Notes: generated by a model not told the origin, from the letters alone. A DNA stretch of 64,000 nt from Rhodobacteraceae bacterium bin131 (GCA_002239085.1 MPNP01000007.1:1-64000); one strand, 5' to 3'. Shown: positions 16,642 through 25,398, counted from the first letter of the stretch. Numbers and translations: made by a program.

Positions 16642-17368
16642 GGGCCTCAAATTCAATTTAACAAGACCAAACCTAAATGGTTTGCTGAAGCCTTTTTGCA
16701 AGTTAGGGCTCTTGGGGTTATTACTGATTTTTAATGTCCAAGAGGGTTTTGGTCAAATACGGATTAGTTTTTTCGGTGATAGTCTTGTTCAGGGATTTGG
16801 TCTTTATCCAGAAGATGGGATGGTCAGCCAAATGCAAAATTTGCTTGACCAAAAGGGTATTGAAGTCACCCTGGTCAATTCGGGTGTATCAGGAGATACG
16901 ACTGCAGGAGGGCTTGCCCGACTTGATTGGACATTAGCTGATGGGTTTGATGGCATCATTATTCTGCTTGGTGGAAATGATTTACTTCGGGGAATTGACT
17001 ATAACGAAACACGTGCGAACCTCACAGGAATCATGGAAATTTTGAAAGAAAAAGAAATCCCTGCATTACTGATTGGTCATGAGGCACCATCTAACTTTGG
17101 GCCTGAATATAAACGAGAATTTGAGCGCATTTATACTGATCTAAGTGCAGAATATGGGGTCTTACTATTTCCAAGAGTTTTCGCGCCTATTCAGGCATTA
17201 GGAACCAATGAAGATGTTCGCTTAGAGTACTTCCAAGATGACCAGTTACACCCTAACACCAAAGGGGTTCAAATTATTGTGAATGCGTTAGAAGATTTTG
17301 TCCTGATGCTTCTTGAGCAAATTAGCAACTCGCATTCAAGCGACCAAATGAATTCAATGTCAAATTGA
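16640..17368 (+). CDS. tesA: SGNH/GDSL esterase, TesA-like arylesterase/lysophospholipase
   Basis: A secreted or periplasmic multifunctional esterase/thioesterase of the TesA family. The 242-residue product has a long basic N-region followed by a hydrophobic core (about residues 17-32) and a probable cleavage near FGQ. It then carries the SGNH blocks: FFGDSL (nucleophile Ser), GVSGDTT (Gly), GGND (Asn) and DQLHPN (catalytic Asp-x-x-His). The reading frame is open far upstream, but that part is antisense to ybbA. The ATG at 16640 is the sensible start, with AAAGGA about 12 bp upstream. It is divergent from ybbA, with the two start codons overlapping. Confidence 0.92.
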   Translation: MGLKFNLTRPNLNGLLKPFCKLGLLGLLLIFNVQEGFGQIRISFFGDSLVQGFGLYPEDGMVSQMQNLLDQKGIEVTLVNSGVSGDTTAGGLARLDWTLADGFDGIIILLGGNDLLRGIDYNETRANLTGIMEILKEKEIPALLIGHEAPSNFGPEYKREFERIYTDLSAEYGVLLFPRVFAPIQALGTNEDVRLEYFQDDQLHPNTKGVQIIVNALEDFVLMLLEQISNSHSSDQMNSMSN

Positions 17369-17427
17369 ATTTTGTGCTAATGTCTGAGTCGTAACTAAGG
17401 AATGATTTTAATTAATTGGAGTACGTC

Positions 17428-17877
17428 ATGCGATTGATTTTATTGACCCTTGCTATGAGTTTATACTTTCTTCCTTTGAGCGCGACAGAGGTAGACTCAC
17501 CCGAACAGTACGTTGAAGCCCGCCTGAAGATAATGAAATACATTGGTACTCAAATGCGCACCTTAGGGAATATTCAGCGTGGGAGAAGTGATTTTAATCC
17601 CGAATATGTGGGATCAGCAATGGGGGCCATTGCCACCATGTCAGAAACATTCAAATTATTATTTCCAGAGAACTCATTCATACCTCCATCTGATGCATTA
17701 GAAGATATTGTAGGCAATGAAGAGTTTATCTCTATCCTTAATCAACTTCGTGACGCTGCAACGCAAGTGAGCGTCAATCCAACAGAAGAAGTTTTTTCTG
17801 AGGCCTTTAGCCAAATGGGCGGGGCTTGTTCATCATGCCATCGGCAATTCCGTGACCATAGTAGTCATTCGCACTAA
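17428..17877 (+). CDS. cytochrome c'
   Basis: A 149-residue exported cytochrome. An 18-23 residue signal peptide (MRLILLTLAM..., ending near LSA) precedes a four-helix-bundle type sequence with a single haem motif CSSCH at residues 134-138 near the C-terminus, the hallmark of class II cytochrome c'. The start is the ATG at 17428 with GGAG six bases upstream; an in-frame TTG twelve bases earlier is unlikely. Proteins of this class bind NO or transfer electrons in the periplasm. The gene lies 185 bp upstream of a dihaem cytochrome. Just past its stop, 24 bp encoding the haem site are duplicated. Confidence 0.9.
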   Translation: MRLILLTLAMSLYFLPLSATEVDSPEQYVEARLKIMKYIGTQMRTLGNIQRGRSDFNPEYVGSAMGAIATMSETFKLLFPENSFIPPSDALEDIVGNEEFISILNQLRDAATQVSVNPTEEVFSEAFSQMGGACSSCHRQFRDHSSHSH

Positions 17878-17911
17878 CCGCCACATAGTTCATCATGTCA
17901 TTGGCAATTCC
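17828..17911 (+). repeat. tandem 24-bp direct repeat of the haem-motif coding end
   Basis: Bases 17828-17851 (inside the cytochrome c' gene) and 17888-17911 (after its stop) match at 22 of 24 positions. They are 60 bp apart, so the copy is in the same reading frame: after the TAA the frame continues with Ser-Ser-Ser-Cys-His-Trp-Gln-Phe. The copy retains Cys-His but has lost the first haem-attaching Cys. It looks like a partial tandem duplication placed beyond the stop codon. Confidence 0.75.
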
Positions 17912-18062
17912 TTCAGTAAGAAATAGCTTACTAATAGACATAATCATTGCCAATTTAGATCAACCAATAAGAGTGTTTTCAATTCACGGCGAAAGGAAAC
18001 GAGTTAGTCATTTTATCTAGCGTATATTTCTTTGGTGATCTTGGGACTATTCATCAAACTAA

Positions 18063-18986
18063 ATGATACAATGGTGGAATAGGATGCCAAAAAAACTGAT
18101 GATGGGCTTATTCGCCCTGATTTTAATTGGGTTAGGCATAATTGTGTTGTTACTCATGCGGATTCCCCAAAAAATCGATAGAGAAAACTTTACGCTAAAT
18201 TACACACCTTTAGTCCAACCTGACCCAACGCGAGGTGAAGTTCTGTACCATTTAGCCGGGTGCGGAAACTGTCACCTTAATCGCGATCCTGAATCACCGA
18301 TTTTTGCTACTCTTGCTGGGGGAACACCACTTGAAACTAATTTTGGAAACTTTGTACCGCCCAATATAACTCCTGATAAACCAACGGGTATTGGAGCATG
18401 GTCAGATATTGATTTTTTGAATGCCATGACCCGGGGAGTAAGCCCTGATGGTACGCACTATTATGCGGCCTTTCCGTTTACCGCTTATGCTTTAATGTCC
18501 ACGGAAGACATACTTGACATAAAAGCCTATCTTTTCAGCCTTGACCCAGTCAGTTATCAGGCCCCCAAAACCGATTTAGTCTTTCCGTTCAATTTTCGAA
18601 TCAACAATTTCATTTGGAAAGCGATGTTTTTTTCTGACGACAAATTTGTTCCTGACGAAACTAAGTCTGAAGAATGGAATCGTGGTGCATATATTGTCAA
18701 CTCTTTGGGCCATTGTGGTAGTTGCCACACTCCCCGTAATATCTTTACCGTAGAGAAATCTGATCAATTATTTCAAGGAGCCCCCTCATTAATTCCTAGT
18801 GAAAAACCGGCACCAAGAATTGCCGGTCTTGATAGGGATACTATTCTGAATGGCTTGGATGAATGGGCTGGAGCCGTTAATGAAAATTCATCCATGTATC
18901 TTGTCACACAAGCGTACTCTCAGTATGCACCCTATTCAGATCTTGAGGCGATAGCAACATATCTTTCCAGTTTACCTCCTAATTGA
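18063..18986 (+). CDS. membrane-anchored dihaem cytochrome c
   Basis: The 307-residue protein has an N-terminal uncleaved membrane anchor (about residues 12-32) and two cytochrome c domains with haem motifs CGNCH (67-71) and CGSCH (218-222). This is the layout of dihaem electron-transfer subunits (COG2010-like) of periplasmic dehydrogenases. The partner dehydrogenase is not adjacent. An in-frame ATG at 18084 (MPKKLMM) has a better-spaced GGTGGA and may be the true start. The haem-protein gene upstream is on the same strand, so the pair may act in one electron-transfer chain. Confidence 0.88.
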   Translation: MIQWWNRMPKKLMMGLFALILIGLGIIVLLLMRIPQKIDRENFTLNYTPLVQPDPTRGEVLYHLAGCGNCHLNRDPESPIFATLAGGTPLETNFGNFVPPNITPDKPTGIGAWSDIDFLNAMTRGVSPDGTHYYAAFPFTAYALMSTEDILDIKAYLFSLDPVSYQAPKTDLVFPFNFRINNFIWKAMFFSDDKFVPDETKSEEWNRGAYIVNSLGHCGSCHTPRNIFTVEKSDQLFQGAPSLIPSEKPAPRIAGLDRDTILNGLDEWAGAVNENSSMYLVTQAYSQYAPYSDLEAIATYLSSLPPN

Positions 18987-19035
18987 AGAAGTCACATTAC
19001 TGACCTTGTTGAATAAACTGGTGCCGCTTAAGGGG

Positions 19036-19827
19036 TTAATTTTGACCTTGGGGTTGAGTTGCGGGATTAAAGTGGCTGATATCCGTATGGGCTACCTTTT
19101 GAAGTAAATTGACAAATCCCATGGCTTGATGAGATGCCGTTAAATGGCCTTTCTTTGCAGTTGCTTTAGCTGCTTCGCCCACAGTACCAGACGGGTTTAC
19201 ATCTTTGGCAATCCAGCTATAACTTGTCATCCCCACTGGAGAAAAGGGAGTAGTTTCTGCCGACGATTGAAAGTTTTGAGCTAATGCCATGTCAACGAGT
19301 TCAGGACGAAAGTGTAGCACGAGTGATGTTTCTACATCTCCTCCATGAATACCATATGTCTGTTCATAGCTAGAGTATAAATCTGGGGGGTAACCGAAAT
19401 TTCCCCATTGGCATTTAACAACAAACATTCCATGTTGTATTCGAAGCTCTCTCCCCACGATTGAGATCAGATCGAGATTGCCGCCATGGGAGTTAACAAT
19501 GACCATCTTTTTGATTCCGCTTCGGGCAACTGAATTACCGATCTCAGTCCAAGCATGGAGTGCTGTTTCAGCGGTTAAAGTTAGAGTGCCATATTCCCAA
19601 ATGTGTTCATTTGATTTGCCGATTGTTTGGATTGGAAGAATCCGGACATCAAGTTCTTTAGGTAAAATCCGTTTTGATTCCTCAAGCATTCCTTGGCCGA
19701 TGATCGTATCGGTACCGACAGGAAGATGAGGACCATGCTGTTCAATCGCTGCGGTGGGTAGGACCGCAATCGTTTTATGGGGGTCAATTTTATAAAAATC
19801 GCTTGCTTTGAGATCTAGCCAATCCAA
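19036..19827 (-). CDS. creatininase-family amidohydrolase
   Basis: A 263-residue metal-dependent amidohydrolase of the creatinine amidohydrolase family (also containing FAPy deformylase and MftE). The metal-binding motifs are clear: E29-x-H31 in EQHGPHLPVGTD, with D40, then NSHGGN near residue 112 and HGGDVETS near residue 160. Family members open cyclic amides or cleave formamides. It is the last gene of the eight-gene operon that starts with a binding protein at 26417, lying 26 bp after a flavoprotein gene. In that setting it could hydrolyse a ring or an N-formyl intermediate. Creatinine itself is only one of several possible substrates. Confidence 0.88.
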   Translation of the reverse strand: MDWLDLKASDFYKIDPHKTIAVLPTAAIEQHGPHLPVGTDTIIGQGMLEESKRILPKELDVRILPIQTIGKSNEHIWEYGTLTLTAETALHAWTEIGNSVARSGIKKMVIVNSHGGNLDLISIVGRELRIQHGMFVVKCQWGNFGYPPDLYSSYEQTYGIHGGDVETSLVLHFRPELVDMALAQNFQSSAETTPFSPVGMTSYSWIAKDVNPSGTVGEAAKATAKKGHLTASHQAMGFVNLLQKVAHTDISHFNPATQPQGQN

Positions 19828-19853
19828 TTTTTGCTCCTTTTTCCTAATATCGT

Positions 19854-20447
19854 TTAACGAATGAGTTTGCCGAGTTTCTGTTCAACTTTTTTGAGATGGT
19901 ACCGTCGACTTTCATGAGTTGAGCTATCCATTTGATAGTGCGAGATGAAAGCAGTTTTAGTTCTAGGATGGCATAAGGAACGGATAGCCCGAAGGATTGT
20001 TTTCTTTCCGGGTGAACCCATAAGTAGGGTGACAAACCAAGTCGCCCCTCCGCTTGTAAACAATCCTAAGCGGTTGATATGCCTAAGCCCTGGTTTAATG
20101 CGTTCATTATTGGTTGGCATATGAAACGCAACACCAGGCAATAATACCCGATCCATCCAACCTTTTAACATGGCCGGCAATCCATACCACCACGTCGGGT
20201 ATATGAATATTAATGTGTCGCACCAAAGCACATTCTGAACATGGTGTTTCACGTAGCTTTGATTGACTTGAGGATCAAGATAAGTTTCTAATTCGGTCTT
20301 GTGAATATGGGGTTCAAACCCTTCCTGATAGAGGTTGGTCAATTGATATTCGATACCCTTTTCTTCCAGCTTATTCACAACAAGATCTCTTACAGCCGCG
20401 GTAAAACTGTTTTCGTTGGGATGGCAATATATGATTAAAACCTTCAC
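19854..20447 (-). CDS. NAD(P)H-dependent flavodoxin-fold oxidoreductase (NQO/KefF family), copy 1
   Basis: A 197-residue flavodoxin-like quinone-reductase family protein. It has the FMN/FAD-phosphate loop IIYCHPNENSFTAAV at the N-terminus, the FIYPTWWYGLPAMLKGW segment near residue 85 that shapes the flavin site, and DRVLLPG after it. It overlaps the next upstream gene by 4 bp (ATGA). It is clearly paralogous to that neighbour. Two such reductases in one operon suggest stepwise reduction, or a two-part enzyme. Confidence 0.88.
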   Translation of the reverse strand: MKVLIIYCHPNENSFTAAVRDLVVNKLEEKGIEYQLTNLYQEGFEPHIHKTELETYLDPQVNQSYVKHHVQNVLWCDTLIFIYPTWWYGLPAMLKGWMDRVLLPGVAFHMPTNNERIKPGLRHINRLGLFTSGGATWFVTLLMGSPGKKTILRAIRSLCHPRTKTAFISHYQMDSSTHESRRYHLKKVEQKLGKLIR

Positions 20448-21025
20448 TGAAGCTGACTTATCTGTTGTTTGACCTTTTTTAGAAAGTGCCCCCGTTTGGT
20501 ATCATCGGCATTGTTCATGTCATATAGAGCTAGGTATTTGAATACATTAGGTTGAAAGTAAAATCGTAAATTGGAGTAGGCAATCATGCGTGGTGGGTCA
20601 AGCGTCATGAATGCTCGCAACCAGTTGCCTCCATAAGTTGCCACGCAGACAAGGCAATTGGTTTTTGATTGCACCGCCTTGATTTTGCCATCCTCAATAT
20701 TGAAGGCTACACCGGGAACCATTACCCGTTCAAGAAACCCTTTGAGGATTGCCGGAAAACCAAATATCCACACTGGGTAGATAAAAAATATTCCGTCAGC
20801 CTTTTGCACTCGTTGGATATAACTTTCAACAGAAGCGCGGTTTTCGGGTATTGAATGATAATTTCGACGCTCCTCCTGTGACAAAATGGGATTAAAATTT
20901 TCTTGGTACAGATCACATAAATCGACTTCCCACTCGTTTTGCTTCAGAGTGTCGACAACAGTCTGTCTTAAAGCTGCAGAGTAGCTTTCAGGAACAGGAT
21001 GAGCGTGAATGACTAATGCTCGCAT
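20444..21025 (-). CDS. NAD(P)H-dependent flavodoxin-fold oxidoreductase (NQO/KefF family), copy 2
   Basis: A 193-residue paralogue of the gene at 19854. It has the same loop (VIHAHPVPESYSAAL), the FFIYPVWIFGFPAILKGF core and ERVMVPGVAFN. It overlaps both neighbours (4 bp downstream, 1 bp with the FAD oxidase upstream), so it is translationally coupled within the operon. Members reduce quinones, nitro groups or azo bonds using NAD(P)H. The true substrate here is unknown. Confidence 0.88.
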   Translation of the reverse strand: MRALVIHAHPVPESYSAALRQTVVDTLKQNEWEVDLCDLYQENFNPILSQEERRNYHSIPENRASVESYIQRVQKADGIFFIYPVWIFGFPAILKGFLERVMVPGVAFNIEDGKIKAVQSKTNCLVCVATYGGNWLRAFMTLDPPRMIAYSNLRFYFQPNVFKYLALYDMNNADDTKRGHFLKKVKQQISQLQ

Positions 21026-22419
21026 TAACTCGCTTTAAGGATTTTCGGATATGAGTACATGCGGTCAAATTTCCAGCTTGGATCATCCCAAGCAATCATT
21101 TTACCAGGGTTAAGTAATCCTTTTGGGTCGGCTTCTTTTTTGAAGCTTAATTGCCGTGAATCAACTGTTTGACGACCGCCTTCTTCAAGGGTATATCGGT
21201 GGGGATTGAAAATCATACAGCCAAGTTCCTCATGGATACGAACGATCTCATCAAGTCTCTCTTCGGTGGTAAACTTAACAATGGGTAAGGCTGCAAACAT
21301 GACTTTACCGTGTTCTCGTATCACTTCAAGGTGTTGTAATACTTCAGAGCCAAAAATTTGACGTACTTTGGCAATCTTTTTTAAATAATCAGGATACGCA
21401 TATCTGACCTGAAGGTAGGTGATTGAAGGATCAATTCTTAACGCTCGCAAAGTAGTGTGGTTCCACGCATATTCAAAAACGGGTCCAGGATTGCGGGTCC
21501 AATCATTGTCATCGGAGCGATAAATGATTTTGGGTTTTTGCCTTTGTGCCATGAAGGTTAAGAAGGCATCAATTGAATGTGGAGCAACCATTAATGCGAG
21601 AATATTCGTTTCTTTATTGATAAATGGCTTGATTCGCGGGAAATAATCGTAAGCAATTGGTGCTTCCATGGGAGTTGCAAGCTTGATTAGAATACCGTCT
21701 TCATTGGCTAAGTCAGCGGCAAAATTAACCGATTCCATAAAATCGTCAAAGGCCAGAAACATACCGACCCACTCATAGGCAGGTGCAAGGGGCATTTCAA
21801 TTTCGGTAATTACACCATTGGTTCCATATGCGTGTGAGACACGGGGGATTTCATCCCCACGAAAATCAAGAACACGGGGGTTTTCTTCCATGGTAACCAC
21901 CCGAATACGGAGAATATTGCCGACATCTCTAAGTTGCCCCCACTTACAAGAACCAACACCGCCCGAACCACCGGCGATAAAGCCTCCAAGTGAGGCTGTT
22001 GCCCACGTTGAAGAAAACATTCTGATTTCCTGCTGTGAATCTTCAATACAGGCTTTGTCAAGGTCTTTGAGAATGCAGCCAGGTTCTGCTATCACCCGCC
22101 CTAAATGAATCGCTTTTACTCGATTCATCTGATTCATGTTGAGTATACATCCTCCGGCCAAAGGCATTGCCTGACCATAATTCCCAGTTCCTGAACCGCG
22201 AACCGTAATTGGAATATCATGCTTGTAGCATACCTTAAGGATTGCGATGACATCATCTTGATTTTTTGGAGTGACAACAAAATCGGCAACCAAATGATCA
22301 AGGTGTGATTTCAGAATGGGTGAATACCAGAAAAAATCACGGCTCATGGCTGCAAGTGCTGGTCCCGATTCAACCAGATCATATTGTCTTAATTCTTCCT
22401 TTGCAGTTGCTAGACCCAT
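21025..22419 (-). CDS. FAD-binding (PCMH/VAO-type) oxidoreductase
   Basis: A 464-residue flavoenzyme of the vanillyl-alcohol-oxidase/glycolate oxidase GlcD family. The N-terminal FAD-binding domain is marked by the pyrophosphate motif TVRGSGTGNYGQ near residue 76, and by GGFIAGGSGGVGS near residue 145. The C-terminus (GLLNPGKMIAW) matches the conserved end of GlcD-type oxidases. No membrane span is seen. It lies between an amidohydrolase gene (2 bp upstream) and the flavodoxin-fold reductases. Substrates in this family are usually hydroxy acids or alcohols, but the context points to an oxidised heterocycle or its product. Confidence 0.88.
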   Translation of the reverse strand: MGLATAKEELRQYDLVESGPALAAMSRDFFWYSPILKSHLDHLVADFVVTPKNQDDVIAILKVCYKHDIPITVRGSGTGNYGQAMPLAGGCILNMNQMNRVKAIHLGRVIAEPGCILKDLDKACIEDSQQEIRMFSSTWATASLGGFIAGGSGGVGSCKWGQLRDVGNILRIRVVTMEENPRVLDFRGDEIPRVSHAYGTNGVITEIEMPLAPAYEWVGMFLAFDDFMESVNFAADLANEDGILIKLATPMEAPIAYDYFPRIKPFINKETNILALMVAPHSIDAFLTFMAQRQKPKIIYRSDDNDWTRNPGPVFEYAWNHTTLRALRIDPSITYLQVRYAYPDYLKKIAKVRQIFGSEVLQHLEVIREHGKVMFAALPIVKFTTEERLDEIVRIHEELGCMIFNPHRYTLEEGGRQTVDSRQLSFKKEADPKGLLNPGKMIAWDDPSWKFDRMYSYPKILKAS

Positions 22420-22421
22420 AA

Positions 22422-23690
22422 TCAGGTGACCTCCGTAAGATAATCAAGTTCAGAATAATCAGGTAGAGTACGATCAATTTGCATACCCTTCCTGACAACA
22501 ACACGGTCCATTTGTGGGCGCGACATTAATTCGTTAAGGTTTCGTGCTTTAAAAAGGATGAAATCAGCTGACTGACCACTCGCTAAATTATAGTCTTTAA
22601 ATCCACAAACCTCCGCAGGGGTCTTTGAAAAAGAATTCAGCCAAGGAAACTCGGAGTGATCTAAATGGCAAATGCGTGTCGCTTCCCGTAAAACCTCAAT
22701 CATATCTAAATCACCATAGGCATAGAACGGGTCTCGGGTGTTATCCGATGCAAAGCTGACGGGTATCCCGCGGCGTGCCATTTCGTGGACGAGCGTTATA
22801 CCCCGCCATCGTGGAGTACGATCTCTGTTTCTATCTTGCAAATACATGTTACACATCGGCAAGGATACAACACTTAAACCTGCTTTAGCGACCAAATCTA
22901 GGGTGCGATCTATCGTCTCGTCATCCTGTTGGGAAATTGCACAACAATGGCCGACATTAACAGGAAATTCAAAGCCCATATCAATAACCAATTTGGCTAT
23001 TATTTCCAACGTGTTTGAAGCAGTTTCATGTGTTTCATCAGTATGAAAATCAACATGCATCTCCCGTTCACGGGCGATTTCAAAAAAACATCGCAGGCGG
23101 CTTTCTATATCATCAGAAGGATAGGATACACAACCAAGGATGCCTCCTGATTGGGCGGCGAGATTGGCAATGTCAAGAAAGGTTGTTCTGTCAACGTCTT
23201 CAATACCAAGTATGGTAACCGCTTGAAGTTCTATACGCCCTTGCCACTCCTGTCGCATTTCAGCAAACAGTGGCCAAGAAATTCGATGTTGTGGCGACTT
23301 TGAATCCAAATGAGTGCGTATGGCGCCTGTTCCATGAGCATAAGCACATTGAAGGGCAAAATTCATTCGCGCCTGTACATCTTTTGTCTTCCATCTTTGC
23401 GTGCGATCTTGAGCAACTGTATTAAGGGCACCAAAGAATGTTCCGTCGGGATTGGATGCACGGGGCCATATATGCCCTTTGTCTAAATGTGTATGCATAT
23501 CAACAAAAAGGGGTAAAAGTAGCCCCTTTTGAGCATCAATCGACACTGGGGAAGGTTGGTCGGTCAAGAACCCGTTTTGAAAAGAAATCTCTCTTGTATT
23601 GACTATAACTTGTCCGTCAGGACCATTCTCAACGACATTGGCATTCTTGATCGTCCAATGGACATCGGAGGGTAGGGCTAAAAAATCCAT
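22422..23690 (-). CDS. cytosine deaminase-like amidohydrolase
   Basis: A 422-residue metal-dependent hydrolase of the cytosine deaminase (CodA)/AtzC branch of the amidohydrolase superfamily. Visible metal-site motifs are MHTHLDKGH near residue 65, HFHTDE-like DFHTDETHE near residue 205, VGHCCAIS near residue 240, and SDNTRDPF near residue 305, equivalent to CodA's metal-binding Asp. I start it at ATG 23690, which overlaps the permease stop (TAATG). An extension to 23723 would lie within the permease gene. It probably deaminates or hydrolyses the imported compound. Cytosine itself is possible, but motif spacing resembles the broader N-heterocycle clade. Confidence 0.88.
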   Translation of the reverse strand: MDFLALPSDVHWTIKNANVVENGPDGQVIVNTREISFQNGFLTDQPSPVSIDAQKGLLLPLFVDMHTHLDKGHIWPRASNPDGTFFGALNTVAQDRTQRWKTKDVQARMNFALQCAYAHGTGAIRTHLDSKSPQHRISWPLFAEMRQEWQGRIELQAVTILGIEDVDRTTFLDIANLAAQSGGILGCVSYPSDDIESRLRCFFEIAREREMHVDFHTDETHETASNTLEIIAKLVIDMGFEFPVNVGHCCAISQQDDETIDRTLDLVAKAGLSVVSLPMCNMYLQDRNRDRTPRWRGITLVHEMARRGIPVSFASDNTRDPFYAYGDLDMIEVLREATRICHLDHSEFPWLNSFSKTPAEVCGFKDYNLASGQSADFILFKARNLNELMSRPQMDRVVVRKGMQIDRTLPDYSELDYLTEVT

Positions 23691-24574
23691 TAGTTTTCTC
23701 GCGACAAAGCACTTTCGTGCCATTTGTGTAAAAGAGCATGGCTTAGAAAGGAGAGGGCGGCAAATATCACGACTCCAGTTCCAGCTATAAGTATGAGGGC
23801 TGCAAACATCCTCGGGATGTTAAGCCGATAACCAGCTTCAATTATAGCATAAGCCAACCCTGGTTTACTACCACCTGACCCCGCCACATACTCGGCAACA
23901 ACGGCCCCAATTAATGCTAATCCTCCCGCAATACGAAGACCACCGAGAAAATAAGGAAGCGCAGAAGGGAGCTGTAAATGCAACAATTTTTGCCAACGGT
24001 TGGCACCATAAATATTAAAAAGATTTCTTAGGTTGTGGTCAACAGAATTAAGGCCTAGGGTTGTGTTGGATAAGACAGGAAAAAAGGCCACCACCCAAGC
24101 ACAAATTAATAGCCCCACAAAGCGATTATCAACATAAATAAAAATCAAAGGGGCAATTGAAATTATAGGAGTGACCTGCAAAATCACGGCGTATGGAAAG
24201 AAGGAAATTTCGACAAATTTTGACTGGGTAAATAATATAGCGAGGCCCACACCGCCAATAACTGCAATTAATAGAGCCAGCAAAGTTGTTTGAACCGTAA
24301 CTCCTAAAGCGCCAATTAATAGGCTAAAATCTGTCCACAAGGTCACCAACACCAAGCCTGGTGAGGGCAATATATAATGAGGGATATCGTTTGATTTGAC
24401 AATGTAATTCCACAAAAAAACAGTGATGGCAAAGATGATCAGGGGCATCAACCATTTGCCAATTTTTTCCATTTTTTTGCGTCTTCGTTTATTCAGTTCG
24501 TCTTTATCGATCACCCCTCTGGCAACCATTGAACTAGATTCACTAATACGGCTGGAAGTATCTGTGTTGGTCAT
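23690..24574 (-). CDS. ABC transporter permease, SsuC/ThiX-like
   Basis: A 294-residue inner-membrane permease with about six membrane helices and the binding-protein-dependent transport domain. The loop EAGYRLNIPRMFAALI corresponds to the cytoplasmic coupling (EAA) helix. Residues 1-40 are an unusual hydrophilic, Ser/Arg/Lys-rich N-terminal extension before the first helix. The family serves nitrate, alkanesulfonate, taurine and pyrimidine (HMP) uptake. The gene is separated by 1 bp from the ATPase gene and overlaps the deaminase gene. Confidence 0.92.
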   Translation of the reverse strand: MTNTDTSSRISESSSMVARGVIDKDELNKRRRKKMEKIGKWLMPLIIFAITVFLWNYIVKSNDIPHYILPSPGLVLVTLWTDFSLLIGALGVTVQTTLLALLIAVIGGVGLAILFTQSKFVEISFFPYAVILQVTPIISIAPLIFIYVDNRFVGLLICAWVVAFFPVLSNTTLGLNSVDHNLRNLFNIYGANRWQKLLHLQLPSALPYFLGGLRIAGGLALIGAVVAEYVAGSGGSKPGLAYAIIEAGYRLNIPRMFAALILIAGTGVVIFAALSFLSHALLHKWHESALSREN

Positions 24575-24575
24575 T

Positions 24576-25340
24576 TCAAATATCCATTGACTCTTTTAAA
24601 GCCTCGGAGGTCATTCGACACATTGAGGCATATTTTGAGGAAGTTCTAAATGCTTCATCTCGGGGATAAGGTTCATCAATGTTCAGCTCTTTAATAATTC
24701 GGCCTGGTCGTGCAGCCATCACAGCTATGCGGTCAGAGAGGAACACACTTTCAAAAACAGAATGGGTTACAAAAATGATTGTACTTCCCGATTCTTCGCG
24801 AATTTTAAGCAAATCGTTATTGAGTTTGAATCGCGTAATTTCATCAAGGGCAGCAAAAGGTTCATCCATTAAAATGATTTTGGGGTCGGTTACAAGAGCG
24901 CGTGCAATAGATACTCGCATTTTCATACCGCCCGATAATTCTCTAGGATAGCTTTGGCTAAATTCTTTTAGACCGACTAACTCCAATGTATGGCTGATTT
25001 TTGCCATTGATTTATTGAATGATTTCCCATGAAGTCGGTAGGGGAGCCAAACATTTTTTGCCACGGTTGCCCAAGGCATCAAAGTCGGTTCTTGGAAGAC
25101 AATTCCAATTGAACCACTCGTAGGTTTTTGGTGCCAATTTACCTTGCCAACAGTTGGTTCAGTAAGTCCGGCAAGTATTCGTAAAGCAGTCGATTTCCCG
25201 CAACCAGACGGGCCAAGGAGACTAATGAAATCGCCGGTGTGAACCGCAAGCGACATATCTCGGAGTGCAACAATATTCTCAGCAAAAGTTTTGCCAATAT
25301 TATTGAGTTCAAGTAAGGGTAATTTTTCTGTCTGTGTCAA
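24576..25340 (-). CDS. ABC transporter ATPase, SsuB/ThiZ-like
   Basis: The energising subunit of the importer. It contains Walker A (GPSGCGKST), the signature LSGGMKMR, Walker B (IILMDEPFAALD) and a VTHS switch. The open frame reaches back to 25400, but that part encodes a terminator hairpin (25375-25398), so I place the start at the in-frame TTG at 25340, giving 254 residues beginning LTQTEKLP. The TTG has no clear ribosome-binding site. The 84 bp gap from the binding-protein gene is the only large gap in the operon. Confidence 0.9.
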   Translation of the reverse strand: MTQTEKLPLLELNNIGKTFAENIVALRDMSLAVHTGDFISLLGPSGCGKSTALRILAGLTEPTVGKVNWHQKPTSGSIGIVFQEPTLMPWATVAKNVWLPYRLHGKSFNKSMAKISHTLELVGLKEFSQSYPRELSGGMKMRVSIARALVTDPKIILMDEPFAALDEITRFKLNNDLLKIREESGSTIIFVTHSVFESVFLSDRIAVMAARPGRIIKELNIDEPYPRDEAFRTSSKYASMCRMTSEALKESMDI

Positions 25341-25362
25341 AAGATTGCCAGTAGAATAGGGA

Positions 25363-25398
25363 CAAAAAAGTAATGAGGGTATGGAGTGCCATACCCTC
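25363..25398 (-). terminator. intrinsic terminator between binding-protein and ATPase genes
   Basis: On the minus strand a perfect 10-bp stem (GAGGGTATGG / CCATACCCTC) closes a CACT tetraloop, and is followed by ATTACTTTTTT. This is a textbook Rho-independent terminator 26 bp after the binding-protein stop codon. It probably lets that gene be transcribed at higher level than the transporter and enzyme genes beyond it through partial read-through. Confidence 0.85.
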
